This document shows positions 52,577 through 64,000 of a stretch of 64,000 nucleotides of DNA, piece after piece. Position 1 is the stretch's first letter; each line of letters begins with the position of its first letter. This DNA is from Winogradskyella litoriviva (GTDB lineage Bacteria; Bacteroidota; Bacteroidia; Flavobacteriales; Flavobacteriaceae), in the NCBI RefSeq assembly GCF_013249065.1, contig NZ_JABRWQ010000005.1, forward strand, positions 248,001 to 312,000, read 5' to 3'. The position numbers and the translations under genes were made by a program. Below the pieces are notes generated by a model. The model was not told where the DNA came from and did not search any database. It saw nothing but the letters and a program-made list of their open reading frames with translations.

Positions 52577-55084
52577 TTACTGTTTATCGGATTTTTTTGC
52601 GGATAACAAGTTAGCAAATATTCTGTAAGAACCTAATACTCCAGCCGGAAATTCTCTAAAAAAGCTCAAACCTGTATAAATATAGTTGCCTTTTCCGTAG
52701 TTTGCAACCAGTAAAGCACCTTCTTTAGAAGTTTCACCTTTATCGTTAGAAGCTAGTAATGGCGTGAATTCTTCCGACCATTCATTAGGAAAATATAAGC
52801 CACGTTCTTGTACCCAACCTTTAAAATCTTCAATTGTAATTTTATTGGGATAATTTAAAATAGGATGATTTGGTTCTAAAATTCTTACCTCTGCATTTTC
52901 GTCTGTAACTCTATCTCTAGATAATTTTAAATCATAAGGCGCAATATTATCCACCTTAAGTCTTCTGTTGGTATTGTATTGAATGATTAAATTACCGCCT
53001 TCTTTAACATAGTCTAGCAAGAATTTTTGCTTAAACTTTAATTCATCCACAATATTGTAAGCTCTAATGCCAACAACTATAGCATCAAAATTAGTAAGGT
53101 TTTCTGGTGAGATTTGTTCAGGTTTAATGATGGTAACGTTATAGCCAATTTGTCTTAAGCTTTCTGGTACAACATCACCAGCACCTTCAATATAGCCAAT
53201 GTTATTACCTCGTTTTTCGATGTTTAATCGCACTACTTTGCTTTCGCTTGGGATTAAAATGGTTTGAAATGGAATATGAGCATAATCGATTTCTATAAGT
53301 TCATCTGTGTAAAATTCGCCATCAATATTTACCATTGGAGTAATTAAGCCTTCACTCTGATTTTTTGGAGGAATAACAGTAAATACCACTTTTTGAATAT
53401 CACCTTTATTAACGATTTCAATTTTTTGTTTTTGTGGAAAGACTTCCCAATCATTAGGATATGCTAATTGCACATAACCTTCTATTATATCTTTACCAGC
53501 TTTTACGGTAACTTCAATTTCTTTTTGTTGGTCGTTTTCAAAGATGTAGACTTTATCGCTTAAGCTAGCCGAAACAATAGGTACAATTTCAAAAGGTCTA
53601 TAAAGTTCGCCTTTATCTGGTTTAGAATATCTGTAAATTACAGGCTTTGTAAAACTAATTGGTGTGCCAGCAATCATTAAATTAAAATCTACAAAAACGG
53701 TTCTTGGTGTTTCTGGTAATCCTATTAATTCTTGGGCTTTTACATTGTACATGCCTAATGTACTTTGTTTATTTAACCAATAAGGTGTTGTGTAACCACT
53801 CTTTGCAGGAATGGTAATAGCTTCATTAAAATTTAATTTTTGATTAGAAGCTAAAACCATATTTTTAGAAATACCGTTATTTAAAGTAGATAGCTTATAG
53901 GACACTAAATCTATTTTAGCAGAACTTCGGTTTAAAACTTCCATATTTAAAGTCACATCAGAGTTTGGTGCTGCATTTGGTGTGTTAGCCGAAACTTCAA
54001 GGTATAAGCCAGTACAGGCTTCAATTATGGTTTTAATTTCTTTTGTTTTAACAGATTTCCAGTGTTTATTGTCTAATTTTTGAATTAATTTATAAGCTTC
54101 TAAAAGCTCTGGTAGATGTGAAGCAGGATTTTTGAAATTGAAATTGTTTTCTACTGATTTTAAAATAACTTCTATTGCTTTTCCGCCTTTAACTCTGCTC
54201 CAAGATGTATCAATACCTTCAAAAATATTGTCTTTTTTATCTAGAGGTTGTCCTTTTAAAAATTCGATATATTCTTGTTGAGAACCACGTTGCGATAATC
54301 GTCCAAAACCTTGACAAAGGTGCTGACTACTTGCTAAAGATGCAACTTCGTTGTTAGACATACCTTTACTTGGGTAATAGACGCCAATATCAAAATTGAG
54401 CATATTGGTTTTATCTACTTTATCAAATTCTTCTTGACTTCCGTATCTCCACCAACTGGTATTGTAAAATAATCGTTTAGGCTTCCAGGTTTCTGTAAGT
54501 TTTAATTGACTAGGATATTTAGATGCATCGTAAGCTAAATCAAAAGCTTCTAAGCTTAAAAGGGCAGATGCAGTATGGTGTCCATGTGTTTGTCCGGCTC
54601 TTCTATGGTCAAAACGATTAATGATGACATCTGGTTTAAATGTGCGGATTGCCCAAACCACATCTGATAATACTTCGTCTTTGTTCCAAATTTCTAGGGT
54701 TTCATCTGGATGTTTAGAATAACCAAAATCGTTAGCTCTAGAGAAACGCTGTTCTCCACCATCTATTCGTCTAGCAGCTAGTAATTCTTGTGTTCTAATA
54801 ACGCCTAAAAGTTCTCTAATTTCGGGACCAATAAGATTTTGCCCACCATCGCCTCTTGTTAAAGATAAATAGGCTGTACGTGCTTTAACTTCATTAGACA
54901 TATAAGAAATTAAGCGTGTGTTTTCATCATCTGGATGCGCAGCAATGTATAAAACGGAACCTAAAACATTAAGTTTTTGAACGGCTTCATATATCTCAGA
55001 AGAATTGTATTTTTTTGGTTGTTGTGCTTGTAATGAAACAATAGAGCTTATAATAAGCAATAGACATAGTCTAATTTTGTACAT
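52577..55084 (-). CDS. Large secreted PIG-L family deacetylase
   Basis: 835 aa with a signal peptide (1-20). PIG-L/LmbE domain at about 35-300: IAAHPDDEN metal motif, RRAGQTHGHHTAS. Followed by a beta-rich middle part and a C-terminal domain (about 640-830) resembling a DUF4350/glutamine amidotransferase-like fold. Deacetylates N-acetylated sugars in its family. Together with symporter and oxidoreductase genes it suggests utilisation of an amino sugar. Confidence 0.9.
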   Translation of the reverse strand: MYKIRLCLLLIISSIVSLQAQQPKKYNSSEIYEAVQKLNVLGSVLYIAAHPDDENTRLISYMSNEVKARTAYLSLTRGDGGQNLIGPEIRELLGVIRTQELLAARRIDGGEQRFSRANDFGYSKHPDETLEIWNKDEVLSDVVWAIRTFKPDVIINRFDHRRAGQTHGHHTASALLSLEAFDLAYDASKYPSQLKLTETWKPKRLFYNTSWWRYGSQEEFDKVDKTNMLNFDIGVYYPSKGMSNNEVASLASSQHLCQGFGRLSQRGSQQEYIEFLKGQPLDKKDNIFEGIDTSWSRVKGGKAIEVILKSVENNFNFKNPASHLPELLEAYKLIQKLDNKHWKSVKTKEIKTIIEACTGLYLEVSANTPNAAPNSDVTLNMEVLNRSSAKIDLVSYKLSTLNNGISKNMVLASNQKLNFNEAITIPAKSGYTTPYWLNKQSTLGMYNVKAQELIGLPETPRTVFVDFNLMIAGTPISFTKPVIYRYSKPDKGELYRPFEIVPIVSASLSDKVYIFENDQQKEIEVTVKAGKDIIEGYVQLAYPNDWEVFPQKQKIEIVNKGDIQKVVFTVIPPKNQSEGLITPMVNIDGEFYTDELIEIDYAHIPFQTILIPSESKVVRLNIEKRGNNIGYIEGAGDVVPESLRQIGYNVTIIKPEQISPENLTNFDAIVVGIRAYNIVDELKFKQKFLLDYVKEGGNLIIQYNTNRRLKVDNIAPYDLKLSRDRVTDENAEVRILEPNHPILNYPNKITIEDFKGWVQERGLYFPNEWSEEFTPLLASNDKGETSKEGALLVANYGKGNYIYTGLSFFREFPAGVLGSYRIFANLLSAKKSDKQ

Positions 55085-55247
55085 GAGGTTTGTTAGTTAG
55101 TTGCGCCTCAAATATAGAAAAGATAGAAAGCCGTTTGGCTAGTTTTAGATTTTTTTAACGTTGTAGAATGCTAGGTTTTTTTCAAGTTGTAGATTAAAAA
55201 AACGTTTTTTTTTAAATGCTTTAAAAATAGAAATAAGATTTGGGAAA

Positions 55248-56120
55248 TTATTGAACCAGTTTTTTAAGGTTACTTCTATATTTAGAAGCGCTCTCTCCTG
55301 TAGTTTCTTTAAAGACTTTATTAAAATGAGAAAAACTATTAAAACCACATTCATAGCATATATCAGTGATACTCATATCGCTTTCTTGTAATAACTTAGT
55401 GGCATGTACTATTCTATACTCATTAACGAGTTTTGTAAATGTTTTTCCTGTTATCTTTTTGAAATATCTACAAAATGCAGGAACCGTCATACTTACAGCA
55501 TCAGCAATCTCGTCTAAAGGAATTTGTCTATTAAAGTTATTGTTAACATGTTTATAAATGATATCCATTTTAGCAGTATCCTGTGGCTCTACTTCAAAGT
55601 TAAAACCTTCAGGGTTTAGTACTCTATACTCATCAGTAATAGATAACTCATGTAATATATCTAAGAACTTTACAACTTTATGGTAGCCTTCATAGTTTAT
55701 CAATTCTTCTATTTTTGGACCAAGCTCCTTTTTTATCTTCGGATTAAATAATAAACCTTTATTTGCTCTTTCAAACAGGTTATTGATGTCTTTCATTTCT
55801 GGAACATCAAAAAACGAATCTCCTAAAAATTCTTTTTTAAACTGTATAATAGTTTCTTTACCATTATCTGTAATACCATCTGTAAAACCTTTGTGCGGAA
55901 TATTTGCTCCTATTAATAAGAGCTGACTGTTATTAAAGTATGAAATATGGCTTCCAACATGGCGTTTACCATGACCTTGATTAACATAATGTAATTCAAT
56001 TTCTGGATGAAAGTGCCAAAATGCAGTTTTACTATCTAATCGTTCGTTACGTTGTACAATTAGAATTGAATTTCCGAATTCTGAATTTAGTTTCTTTAAA
56101 ACAGGTTTTTTAATAATCAT
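55248..56120 (-). CDS. AraC-family transcriptional regulator
   Basis: 290 aa from MIIKKPVLK; a further ATG 17 codons upstream is possible but less likely. An AraC-type cupin sensor domain (FWHFHPEIELHYVNQGHGK, about 32-50) is followed by two helix-turn-helix motifs at the C-terminus (IPLDEIADAVSMTVPAFCRYFKKITGKTF; SITDICYECGFNSFSHFNKVFKETTG). Upstream of the PIG-L-symporter genes and codirectional, so it may regulate their sugar operon (inference). Confidence 0.93.
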   Translation of the reverse strand: MIIKKPVLKKLNSEFGNSILIVQRNERLDSKTAFWHFHPEIELHYVNQGHGKRHVGSHISYFNNSQLLLIGANIPHKGFTDGITDNGKETIIQFKKEFLGDSFFDVPEMKDINNLFERANKGLLFNPKIKKELGPKIEELINYEGYHKVVKFLDILHELSITDEYRVLNPEGFNFEVEPQDTAKMDIIYKHVNNNFNRQIPLDEIADAVSMTVPAFCRYFKKITGKTFTKLVNEYRIVHATKLLQESDMSITDICYECGFNSFSHFNKVFKETTGESASKYRSNLKKLVQ

Positions 56121-56318
56121 TGCAAATATTTTATGCAAAGTTAGCTCCTTCTTTTTAGAAATTATACACAAATCTAACTAAATTATGCTCTATATTAACA
56201 ATCGGTAGGTTTGAGTGTTGTGTTTTGGGTAATTTTGAGTATAAATTGGTCAAATATGGTGTTTTGTAGCCCTTAAATCTCTTATACATTTGTAGTGTAA
56301 TCATTAAAACAATTTATT

Positions 56319-56900
56319 ATGAAAAATATATTAAAAAACAGTTTAGTAATAGTAGTACTTTTTACTTCTTTATTTACAAATGCCCATTCTACTTTAAGAA
56401 TGTCTAAAGATGCTACAAAAACAATCTTAACATTAACTAATGTTAATGAAGGAAACGAATTATCAGTTAAAGATGCTTTTGGTCTTACTTTATATAGTGA
56501 AATGATTGAAAACACTGGAGATTATATTAAAGGATTTGATTTAACAGAGTTGCCAGATGGAAATTACCATTTTGAGTTATCTCAAGATTTAATACTTAAG
56601 ACTATTCCTTTTTCAGTAGAAGAGAACAAAATTAAGTTTCAAAAAGAAAACGAAGTAACTGTTTTTAAACCATTTGTTAAATTAAATGATAATGTAGTAT
56701 CCATCTCAAAATTAACTTTAAACAAGAAAGCTGTAAAAATTGAGATTTACTTTGATAATGAAGGTTATAGTTTATTACATTCCGAAACTATTGAGGGAAC
56801 TCAAGACATTAAAAGAATGTTTAAATTAACTAAAAAAGGTAACTACAAAATTGTAACTAGATCTGAAGGTAAGACTTTTGTAGAGTACGTTAGCATATAA
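56319..56900 (+). CDS. Secreted beta-sandwich protein of unknown function
   Basis: 193 aa with a signal peptide (1-22, TNAHS). The mature protein contains repeated beta strands with the phrase TELPDGNYHFEL (about 79-90), which resembles the propeptide/binding-type domain of flavobacterial T9SS proteins, but no sorting motif is at the end. Own terminator follows. Divergent from the AraC gene. Confidence 0.75.
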   Translation: MKNILKNSLVIVVLFTSLFTNAHSTLRMSKDATKTILTLTNVNEGNELSVKDAFGLTLYSEMIENTGDYIKGFDLTELPDGNYHFELSQDLILKTIPFSVEENKIKFQKENEVTVFKPFVKLNDNVVSISKLTLNKKAVKIEIYFDNEGYSLLHSETIEGTQDIKRMFKLTKKGNYKIVTRSEGKTFVEYVSI

Positions 56901-56958
56901 TAAAAAAATACAACTAGTTTATTTTAACTAGTTAACATACTCATAAATAAATCAGTAG

Positions 56959-56990
56959 GTCGGAAAAGATAATCTTTTCCGACTTTTTTT
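56959..56990. terminator. Bidirectional intrinsic terminator
   Basis: GTCGGAAAAGAT pairs with ATCTTTTCCGAC almost without a loop and is followed by T7, between convergent genes. Confidence 0.85.
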
Positions 56991-57052
56991 ATGCTATTTC
57001 TATTCTATATTCTTAAAAAGTGAATATAAATAGTTGTTATATGCCTTTAATT

Positions 57053-58276
57053 TTAAGTATCGCATGTTACATCATCCCAATCTGAATTCATATAATTTAT
57101 GAGCCAATTAAGTGTGTAATGCCTTTCGTAAACTACACCACTGTTGACCTCTGTAATTTGTCTACCATTTATTCTGGCATCAACACAAGCCCAATCTAAT
57201 CTGTAATACAAATCATTTGCGTTTAATATTTCGGTTTTAGTTCTTATGTTTTTTTGAGCGTTTATAAAGTCATTTGGGTCTTTGTTATTACCAATAGGAT
57301 AATTTTCTATTGGGATATTATTTAAGTCAGCCATTTCATTTGGGAAACCTAAATTATCAACAATGTTTAAAGCCCACATTAATGTCCAAATACCTTCGCA
57401 CTTCCATGTTTCTTGACTTTTTTTCTGGTCTGTTGGGTTTTCTAAAAAATCTATTTCCTTTGGTGTTACTTTATCCCACAAATTGAAATGTTTTAAAACT
57501 TCTATGGCTTTGTCGCCTGTAATGTTATTAAAAGCTACTCCATTTGTAATGGTTAATACAGATACTCGTTCGGCAATTTCTTTAGCAGTTCTAATAGTAG
57601 TTTCGTTTTCACTTTCTATACAGGGTAAATTATAGTTAATTTTTACTTGCTGCTGTTCTAAAATTCTTTCATTATTAGCTTTGCGAGTTGTTTGGTCTTC
57701 TGTTAGTTCTGTAGGCTCAGTATCATAATATTTAGAATCAATAGAAACATTTAAATCATCAATTTCGCAATTACCACTTGGGTCAATAATTAAATTAAGA
57801 TTGGTATCTAAAAAATGTTGATTGCTTGATTTAGAAATTATAGTATTTGGTTGTGCAAAAATAATAGGGTCAAATGCTTTTGCTAATTGCTTTATAATCT
57901 CTTTTAGGTTTTTGGTTGTGCCTTTTTCTTGAATAAATGAGAACTCAGAATTTAAAGTCTGAACTTTACGTAGTAATAATTCCTTTACTTTTTCATTGTT
58001 TGTTGGTAAAGAAGATACAAAGCCATAAAGTCCTTTTAAGTTTTCGTTTAATGGACAATCTTCTGTGTCATGAATTTGATAATCTGGTTGCAGTCGTTCT
58101 CTGTAAGAAACTTTTAGGAAAGCGTCAGAGGAGAATAGACCACCTTTTGTTTTTATTTCTACAACTTTAAAATCATCTATTTCTGAATATGAAATTTTTG
58201 CTTTAGGAATATTACTTTTAAGTGTTTCTACTATTTTTTCTAATCCTAATTGGTGTGAGTAAAATGTGCAAATCAT
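57053..58276 (-). CDS. DUF4272 domain protein
   Basis: 407 aa. The C-terminal ~200 residues are DUF4272: RVSVLTITNGVAF, ETWKCEGIWTLMWALN, then ILNANDLYYRLDWACVDARI and VVYERHYTLNWLINY with WDDVTCDT. The N-terminal half is variable. Cytoplasmic; family function unknown. Followed on the same strand by no further gene in the operon. Confidence 0.85.
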   Translation of the reverse strand: MICTFYSHQLGLEKIVETLKSNIPKAKISYSEIDDFKVVEIKTKGGLFSSDAFLKVSYRERLQPDYQIHDTEDCPLNENLKGLYGFVSSLPTNNEKVKELLLRKVQTLNSEFSFIQEKGTTKNLKEIIKQLAKAFDPIIFAQPNTIISKSSNQHFLDTNLNLIIDPSGNCEIDDLNVSIDSKYYDTEPTELTEDQTTRKANNERILEQQQVKINYNLPCIESENETTIRTAKEIAERVSVLTITNGVAFNNITGDKAIEVLKHFNLWDKVTPKEIDFLENPTDQKKSQETWKCEGIWTLMWALNIVDNLGFPNEMADLNNIPIENYPIGNNKDPNDFINAQKNIRTKTEILNANDLYYRLDWACVDARINGRQITEVNSGVVYERHYTLNWLINYMNSDWDDVTCDT

Positions 58277-58343
58277 TGGTTGTATTTTCTTTCAAGCTCT
58301 ATAGTAAGAAAACTTGTTGGTTTAAACAAACTAACATTTTAAA

Positions 58344-59069
58344 TTATTCCAATCCTTTTTTATTTGGGTTCCAAAATGGTTTAGTCTTGATTTGCTCTGT
58401 TTTCCAATTTAGGTTTTTTCTAAAATAATTATTTAAAGCGATACATATTCTGCTGTCTCCAGCGATATAAACCATTTTTCGACCTTGCATTTTATTAATT
58501 AAACCTTGAAGGTTATCAATTATCTCGTTGTATGGGTTTAGTTGCATTTGGTAAAACTGAAAAGGTTTTGTACCGTCCACATCTGTGAATAATTCATTGA
58601 TGTTTTGACTGTAAATAATACTCTCTACGTGTTTTTCTTTAGGTAGATTTCTATTAATTATATAGAGATGAGACAATGCAGATAAATCACCAATCATTAA
58701 ATAACTATCTGCCGACTGGTCTATAGTAAATTTTCCTTTTTTCCATTTAAAGTGAATTGTATCTTGAGGTTTACAGTTTTCAACCCACTTTGTTCCTATG
58801 CCATTACCATGGGTTGCAATGGCCAAATCCATGGTTTTGTGATTTCTGTCAATATCCCAAACACTATAACTTCTTACTTTATCCTTCATGGGAATATCAT
58901 CTTTCCCTATACCGACTCCTAATCTTAAAAAATGACCAGGAATAAATTCAATATTGCTTATACTATCACTTTTTATTCTGATTTTATAAACGGATTGAGA
59001 CAGTTTTGTTTTTTGTGTTATTATTCCTTTTTCAAGCACTTTTTTCATTATAGATTCAACTATTCCCAT
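58344..59069 (-). CDS. Siderophore-interacting-type FAD-binding reductase
   Basis: 241 aa. FAD-binding barrel with RSYSVWDIDRNHKTMDLAIATHGNGIGTKW (RxYS flavin motif) and a C-terminal NAD(P)-like domain with MVYIAGDSR. Belongs to the SIP family that reduces ferric siderophores, but also used for other electron transfers. Encoded 67 nt upstream of DUF4272. Confidence 0.85.
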   Translation of the reverse strand: MGIVESIMKKVLEKGIITQKTKLSQSVYKIRIKSDSISNIEFIPGHFLRLGVGIGKDDIPMKDKVRSYSVWDIDRNHKTMDLAIATHGNGIGTKWVENCKPQDTIHFKWKKGKFTIDQSADSYLMIGDLSALSHLYIINRNLPKEKHVESIIYSQNINELFTDVDGTKPFQFYQMQLNPYNEIIDNLQGLINKMQGRKMVYIAGDSRICIALNNYFRKNLNWKTEQIKTKPFWNPNKKGLE

Positions 59070-59300
59070 TATCTGTTTTATTTATTTTTGATATTCAATA
59101 ATTTTAGAATGTGTTTGATTCAAAATTCCTTTGAAAATATTTGGAAAACATTGACCAATGATAAAATCATTCATTTACATAAAGAAAGTAAATGATATTG
59201 ATTGTTTTTTTAATATGAGGTAAGACCTATTCTAAATTAAGTAGTTTTAAAATAGGTCTTATTGGTTTTATTGAATTAAATTAAAATTGAACATAAGTTT

Positions 59301-60593
59301 TTAATTTAAAAGTTTTCCGTTTAGATATATATTAGTTTCCATTTCAGTTTCTTGTACAATACCTTCTCCGGCAAAACAACAACGAAGCGATTGGTTAGCA
59401 AATTGATTTGCTGAATTTTCATCTGTATCACTTTTAACTAAAATTCTCGTTGTAACCTCTGTCATCTCTCCTGTCATTGATGGTGTCATAAAATTGTTTT
59501 CAATGTAATTAAACTGATGTTCAACACTAAAATCATCAATTTTTATTCCCTTTTTCTTAAAGTACATCATATTAGGAGTAAGCTGACTCATTAAACAAAA
59601 CGATGTACCTAAAGTAAAGTATTCTCTCGATGTAGGTGCTTTATTTAGGCCTTCGTAGCCACGACTATCATCAGCATATAGTTCCCAAGTTTCGTAGTTT
59701 TTAGTAAGTGATTTGGCTCTAATTCTATGTAGATATGGATGTTCATTATCATTTGCTGACTCTACAATACCGATTTCAGAAAATTTCATTTCTTTAGGAA
59801 AATCATTCATGTCCATTTCAAGATCTGCTTTTACTTTTATGGTCTCCAATTGTAAAGCTGGAGTTGTATTGGTAATAGTGAGTCCATTATCGATAGAAAC
59901 TGGTGAAGGTATTTGGCCTGGTTGCGCTGCTTTTCCATCCCAATCATCTCCATTAATTATATTTGCTGCATCTATTTTAGTTTTATTAGCCAAGGATTCA
60001 CCGATGGACCAAGCTTTAATTGCCATTGTTTTTAATGCTATGATGTTTTCGGCTGGCTCATCACTATCTATAATAATATTAGTAACTATTTTGTCTGTAA
60101 AACCAGCCCAATCATCAGTCATAATATCGCTCCATCTAAAAAAGAATTCTGTTTCTACTTTTACCTCTTTAACCTCCAAATTCATTATTTGAATACCTCT
60201 TTCTAATTGAGTTAATAAGTCTGATGCAGCTCCAGAAGTAAAGTATGTTAATGGGTTAGGTGCGCTCTGAGGGTTTCCGCCTTCATCACTTGTCATTTGC
60301 CATGTGCTTAAATTGTCTTCACCTATAGTTTTTACTACACCTTTTTTTAGAAAAGGCTTTTCTTTATTCAAAACTCTTTTTGTAGAAGTCACAACATTTT
60401 CACTAATTGCACCATTGACAGGTATTGCTATTGTAGGGTAAAATGTTGTAGGCTGGTTAAAATTATCTACCCTTTTTACTACTGAGTATTCTTTTGAAAC
60501 TTGGTTTATGTTTTCTTGTCCGAAACTAGTTTCACTTCCGATTAAAACTGTTATTAGTAATATAATAACTTTAATGTTTTTTGTTGTTTCCAT
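59301..60593 (-). CDS. Secreted protein with two OsmC-like repeats
   Basis: 430 aa from METTKNIK; an upstream in-frame ATG adds 11 residues before a clear signal peptide (1-25, TSFG), so I use the later start. The chain holds two similar halves. Half 2 has FTLGTSFCLMSQLTPNM and SLRCCFAGEGI, the two Cys positions of OsmC peroxidases. Half 1 has GAASDLLTQLERG and MAIKAWSIGES, with both Cys missing. OsmC proteins are normally cytoplasmic single-domain enzymes, so export and duplication are unusual. Confidence 0.82.
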   Translation of the reverse strand: METTKNIKVIILLITVLIGSETSFGQENINQVSKEYSVVKRVDNFNQPTTFYPTIAIPVNGAISENVVTSTKRVLNKEKPFLKKGVVKTIGEDNLSTWQMTSDEGGNPQSAPNPLTYFTSGAASDLLTQLERGIQIMNLEVKEVKVETEFFFRWSDIMTDDWAGFTDKIVTNIIIDSDEPAENIIALKTMAIKAWSIGESLANKTKIDAANIINGDDWDGKAAQPGQIPSPVSIDNGLTITNTTPALQLETIKVKADLEMDMNDFPKEMKFSEIGIVESANDNEHPYLHRIRAKSLTKNYETWELYADDSRGYEGLNKAPTSREYFTLGTSFCLMSQLTPNMMYFKKKGIKIDDFSVEHQFNYIENNFMTPSMTGEMTEVTTRILVKSDTDENSANQFANQSLRCCFAGEGIVQETEMETNIYLNGKLLN

Positions 60594-60648
60594 TGTTACC
60601 TTATTTAGTTTGTTAATAAGTAACAAAGTTGATGTATAATAACATCAA
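60593..60648 (-). promoter_or_regulatory. Palindromic operator candidate and start-region hairpin of the OsmC-like gene
   Basis: TTGATGT-N6-ACATCAA (60629-60648, perfect 7-bp arms) lies in the promoter region, adjacent to the Crp/Fnr gene. Between it and the ATG, a second inverted repeat TTGTTAC/GTAACAA (60593-60599 and 60620-60626), extended by TTATT/AATAA, would fold the mRNA around the start codon. Confidence 0.55.
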
Positions 60649-60673
60649 AAAGATTGACAAATGATAAATAAAA

Positions 60674-61243
60674 TCACTTTTTGGCTTTTATTCTGCTTAA
60701 ACTCTCTTGGGTAATACCAAGAAAGTGAGATAAATTTTTATTAGATAAACGTTGCACTAACCTTTTGTTATTTTTTAATAAATATTCATAACGCTGTTTC
60801 GCATCTAAACGCAAAAAAGTCTCTATTCGCCAATGATTATTAAGGTATGTGGTTTCAAGCATTTTTATATAAAAATCTTTAAAAACGGAACTCTTGCTTA
60901 GCTCTTTCTTAAAGTTGGTATAAGAAATCGCTAATAACTTTGTTGGTGTTATTGCTGTAATATATTCGTTAGAAGGTGTTTGTTTTATAAAGCTGTGTAA
61001 GGATGAAATTAATTGATTCTCAAAAGCAACATAGCGTATAGTTTCTTGACCATTTATATCAATAAAATTTGCTTTTACACTACCCTCAGTAACTAAATAT
61101 AAATAACGACATACTTTACCTTCTTCAATTAGTATTTCATCTTTTGCAGCTTCAACATATTCAGAGTGTTTTATTATCTCAGAAATTTCATTTGAGGTAC
61201 ACTCGAATTGATTCGCAAAAAATTGTTCTAAGTGTTCGGTCAT
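60674..61243 (-). CDS. Crp/Fnr-family transcriptional regulator
   Basis: 189 aa. N-terminal cyclic-nucleotide-binding-type barrel (EILIEEGKVCRYLYLVTEGSVKANFID); the C-terminal winged helix carries NKNLSHFLGITQESLSRIKAKK. No Cys cluster of FNR, and effector residues cannot be named, as in most Bacteroidota proteins of this type. 80 nt upstream of the OsmC-like gene on the same strand, so a target is likely there. Confidence 0.93.
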   Translation of the reverse strand: MTEHLEQFFANQFECTSNEISEIIKHSEYVEAAKDEILIEEGKVCRYLYLVTEGSVKANFIDINGQETIRYVAFENQLISSLHSFIKQTPSNEYITAITPTKLLAISYTNFKKELSKSSVFKDFYIKMLETTYLNNHWRIETFLRLDAKQRYEYLLKNNKRLVQRLSNKNLSHFLGITQESLSRIKAKK

Positions 61244-63354
<2,111 letters not shown>

Positions 63355-63476
63355 TTATAAACGTGTCACTTTGGCGCACTATTAACTTTTGGATAGTTTT
63401 TTGGGTTGTTCAATTGTTACCATATAAGACCTGTTAGATTTTAAGATTTTGACAGGTCTAAAACTGAAAAATAAAC

Positions 63477-64000
63477 ATGGAAGAAAAGAAATTAGACACT
63501 AAATCTATAATTGGGTTTATCCTCATATTCGGGATTTTTGTATTTATGATGTACCAAAATCAGCCAACACCAGAAGAGATTGAGGCGCAGAAAAAAGCTG
63601 AGCAAGAACAAGTGGAAGCTGAAAAGAAGGAGAGTAAGCAAGAGGAATCTTTAGTTACCACCTCTAATGATTACGTCAATACGCAAGTTCTAGATTCTAC
63701 ACAAAAGGCTGCACTACAAAGTAAAGTTGGTTCTTTTGCCTATGCATTAACATTACCTTCTGCAGAAGACAAACAAACAACCGTAGAAACGGACGTTTTT
63801 GAATTAAAATTCAATAATAAAGGCGGACATTTAGCGCAGGTTAAATTAAAGAACTTTGTAGATTATGATTCTGTGCCAATTTATTTGGTAAAAGACAATA
63901 ACAGTGCTTTTAATATTACATTTGGTACTTCAGATAATAGAACTTTAAATACACAAGATTTTCCTTTTGAGCCAACCGTAACTAAAAGTGGAGAGAATAC
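63477..64000 (+). CDS. yidC: Membrane protein insertase YidC (partial, C-terminus outside window)
   Basis: Starts MEEKKLDTKSIIGFILIFGI, an N-terminal transmembrane helix; then a Glu/Lys-rich linker and the periplasmic domain (FAYALTLPSAEDKQ, FELKFNNKGGHLAQVKLKN). This is the N-terminal part of YidC, which inserts and folds inner-membrane proteins. Runs past the window end with no stop; 174 codons visible. Confidence 0.95.
   Translation, partial: MEEKKLDTKSIIGFILIFGIFVFMMYQNQPTPEEIEAQKKAEQEQVEAEKKESKQEESLVTTSNDYVNTQVLDSTQKAALQSKVGSFAYALTLPSAEDKQTTVETDVFELKFNNKGGHLAQVKLKNFVDYDSVPIYLVKDNNSAFNITFGTSDNRTLNTQDFPFEPTVTKSGEN

Overview
The window is a low-GC, AT-rich chromosome segment from a member of the Bacteroidota, almost certainly a marine Flavobacteriaceae (the Winogradskyella/Olleya/Lacinutrix-type neighbourhood is my guess; genus not provable here). 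Evidence: promoters of the TAnnTTTG type with few Shine-Dalgarno sequences, a type IX secretion type B C-terminal domain, and families typical of flavobacteria (DUF4290, DUF2911, DUF493, Lacal_2735, DUF2805).

Region 1 (1-8.5 kb) is a two-component signalling island: a small Cys/Pro-rich lipoprotein behind a highly structured leader, a TPR histidine kinase, a LuxR-type response regulator, then four transcription units. These units encode a predicted small RNA, a PEGA lipoprotein, a six-gene operon TM2 / TerB-like / coiled-coil membrane protein / vWA-like lipoprotein / secreted SNase / Cys-rich secreted protein, and a secreted 134-aa protein. All four carry the same dyad, TTACGG-N4-CCGTAA (two copies perfect, two with one mismatch), placed exactly 21 nt before a TAnnTTTG-type -7 element. 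I regard this as the best candidate for an undescribed system: a self-contained regulon next to its own regulators.

Region 2 (8.5-21 kb) is a defence/accessory region: a frameshifted PH-domain gene and a type I restriction-modification operon (small leader protein, hsdM, hsdS, hsdR) with an OLD-type ATPase/TOPRIM protein, a DUF262 protein and a secreted protein inserted between hsdS and hsdR. It is followed by a repeat-rich gap and a DUF6266-like gene, ending near a tRNA-Met.

Region 3 (21-33.7 kb) is ordinary core genome: START-like protein, class IV aminotransferase, YqgE/AlgH, HU, fmt-recQ-ATPase operon, DUF493, DUF4290, murA (with Asp in place of the usual catalytic Cys) and a large T9SS-secreted adhesin-like protein.

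Region 4 (33.7-48.4 kb) is a photoprotection cluster, all on the minus strand: four different photolyase/cryptochrome proteins together with folE, a glutathione peroxidase, TspO, two SDRs, a flavin reductase, SRPBCC and SnoaL proteins, DUF2256 and DUF2805 proteins, an AarF-like kinase and a TetR-like regulator at its head. Two 30-bp dyads with matching ends (TGTTTAA...TTAAACA), each exactly 5 nt before a -7 element, precede the TetR gene and an internal operon; they are probably the regulator's operators. Region 5 (48.6-64 kb) holds DUF2911, an oxidoreductase, a sodium symporter with a tiny partner protein, a large PIG-L deacetylase, an AraC regulator, DUF4272, a siderophore-interacting-type flavoprotein, a secreted duplicated OsmC-like protein with a Crp/Fnr regulator, pyrG and the start of yidC.
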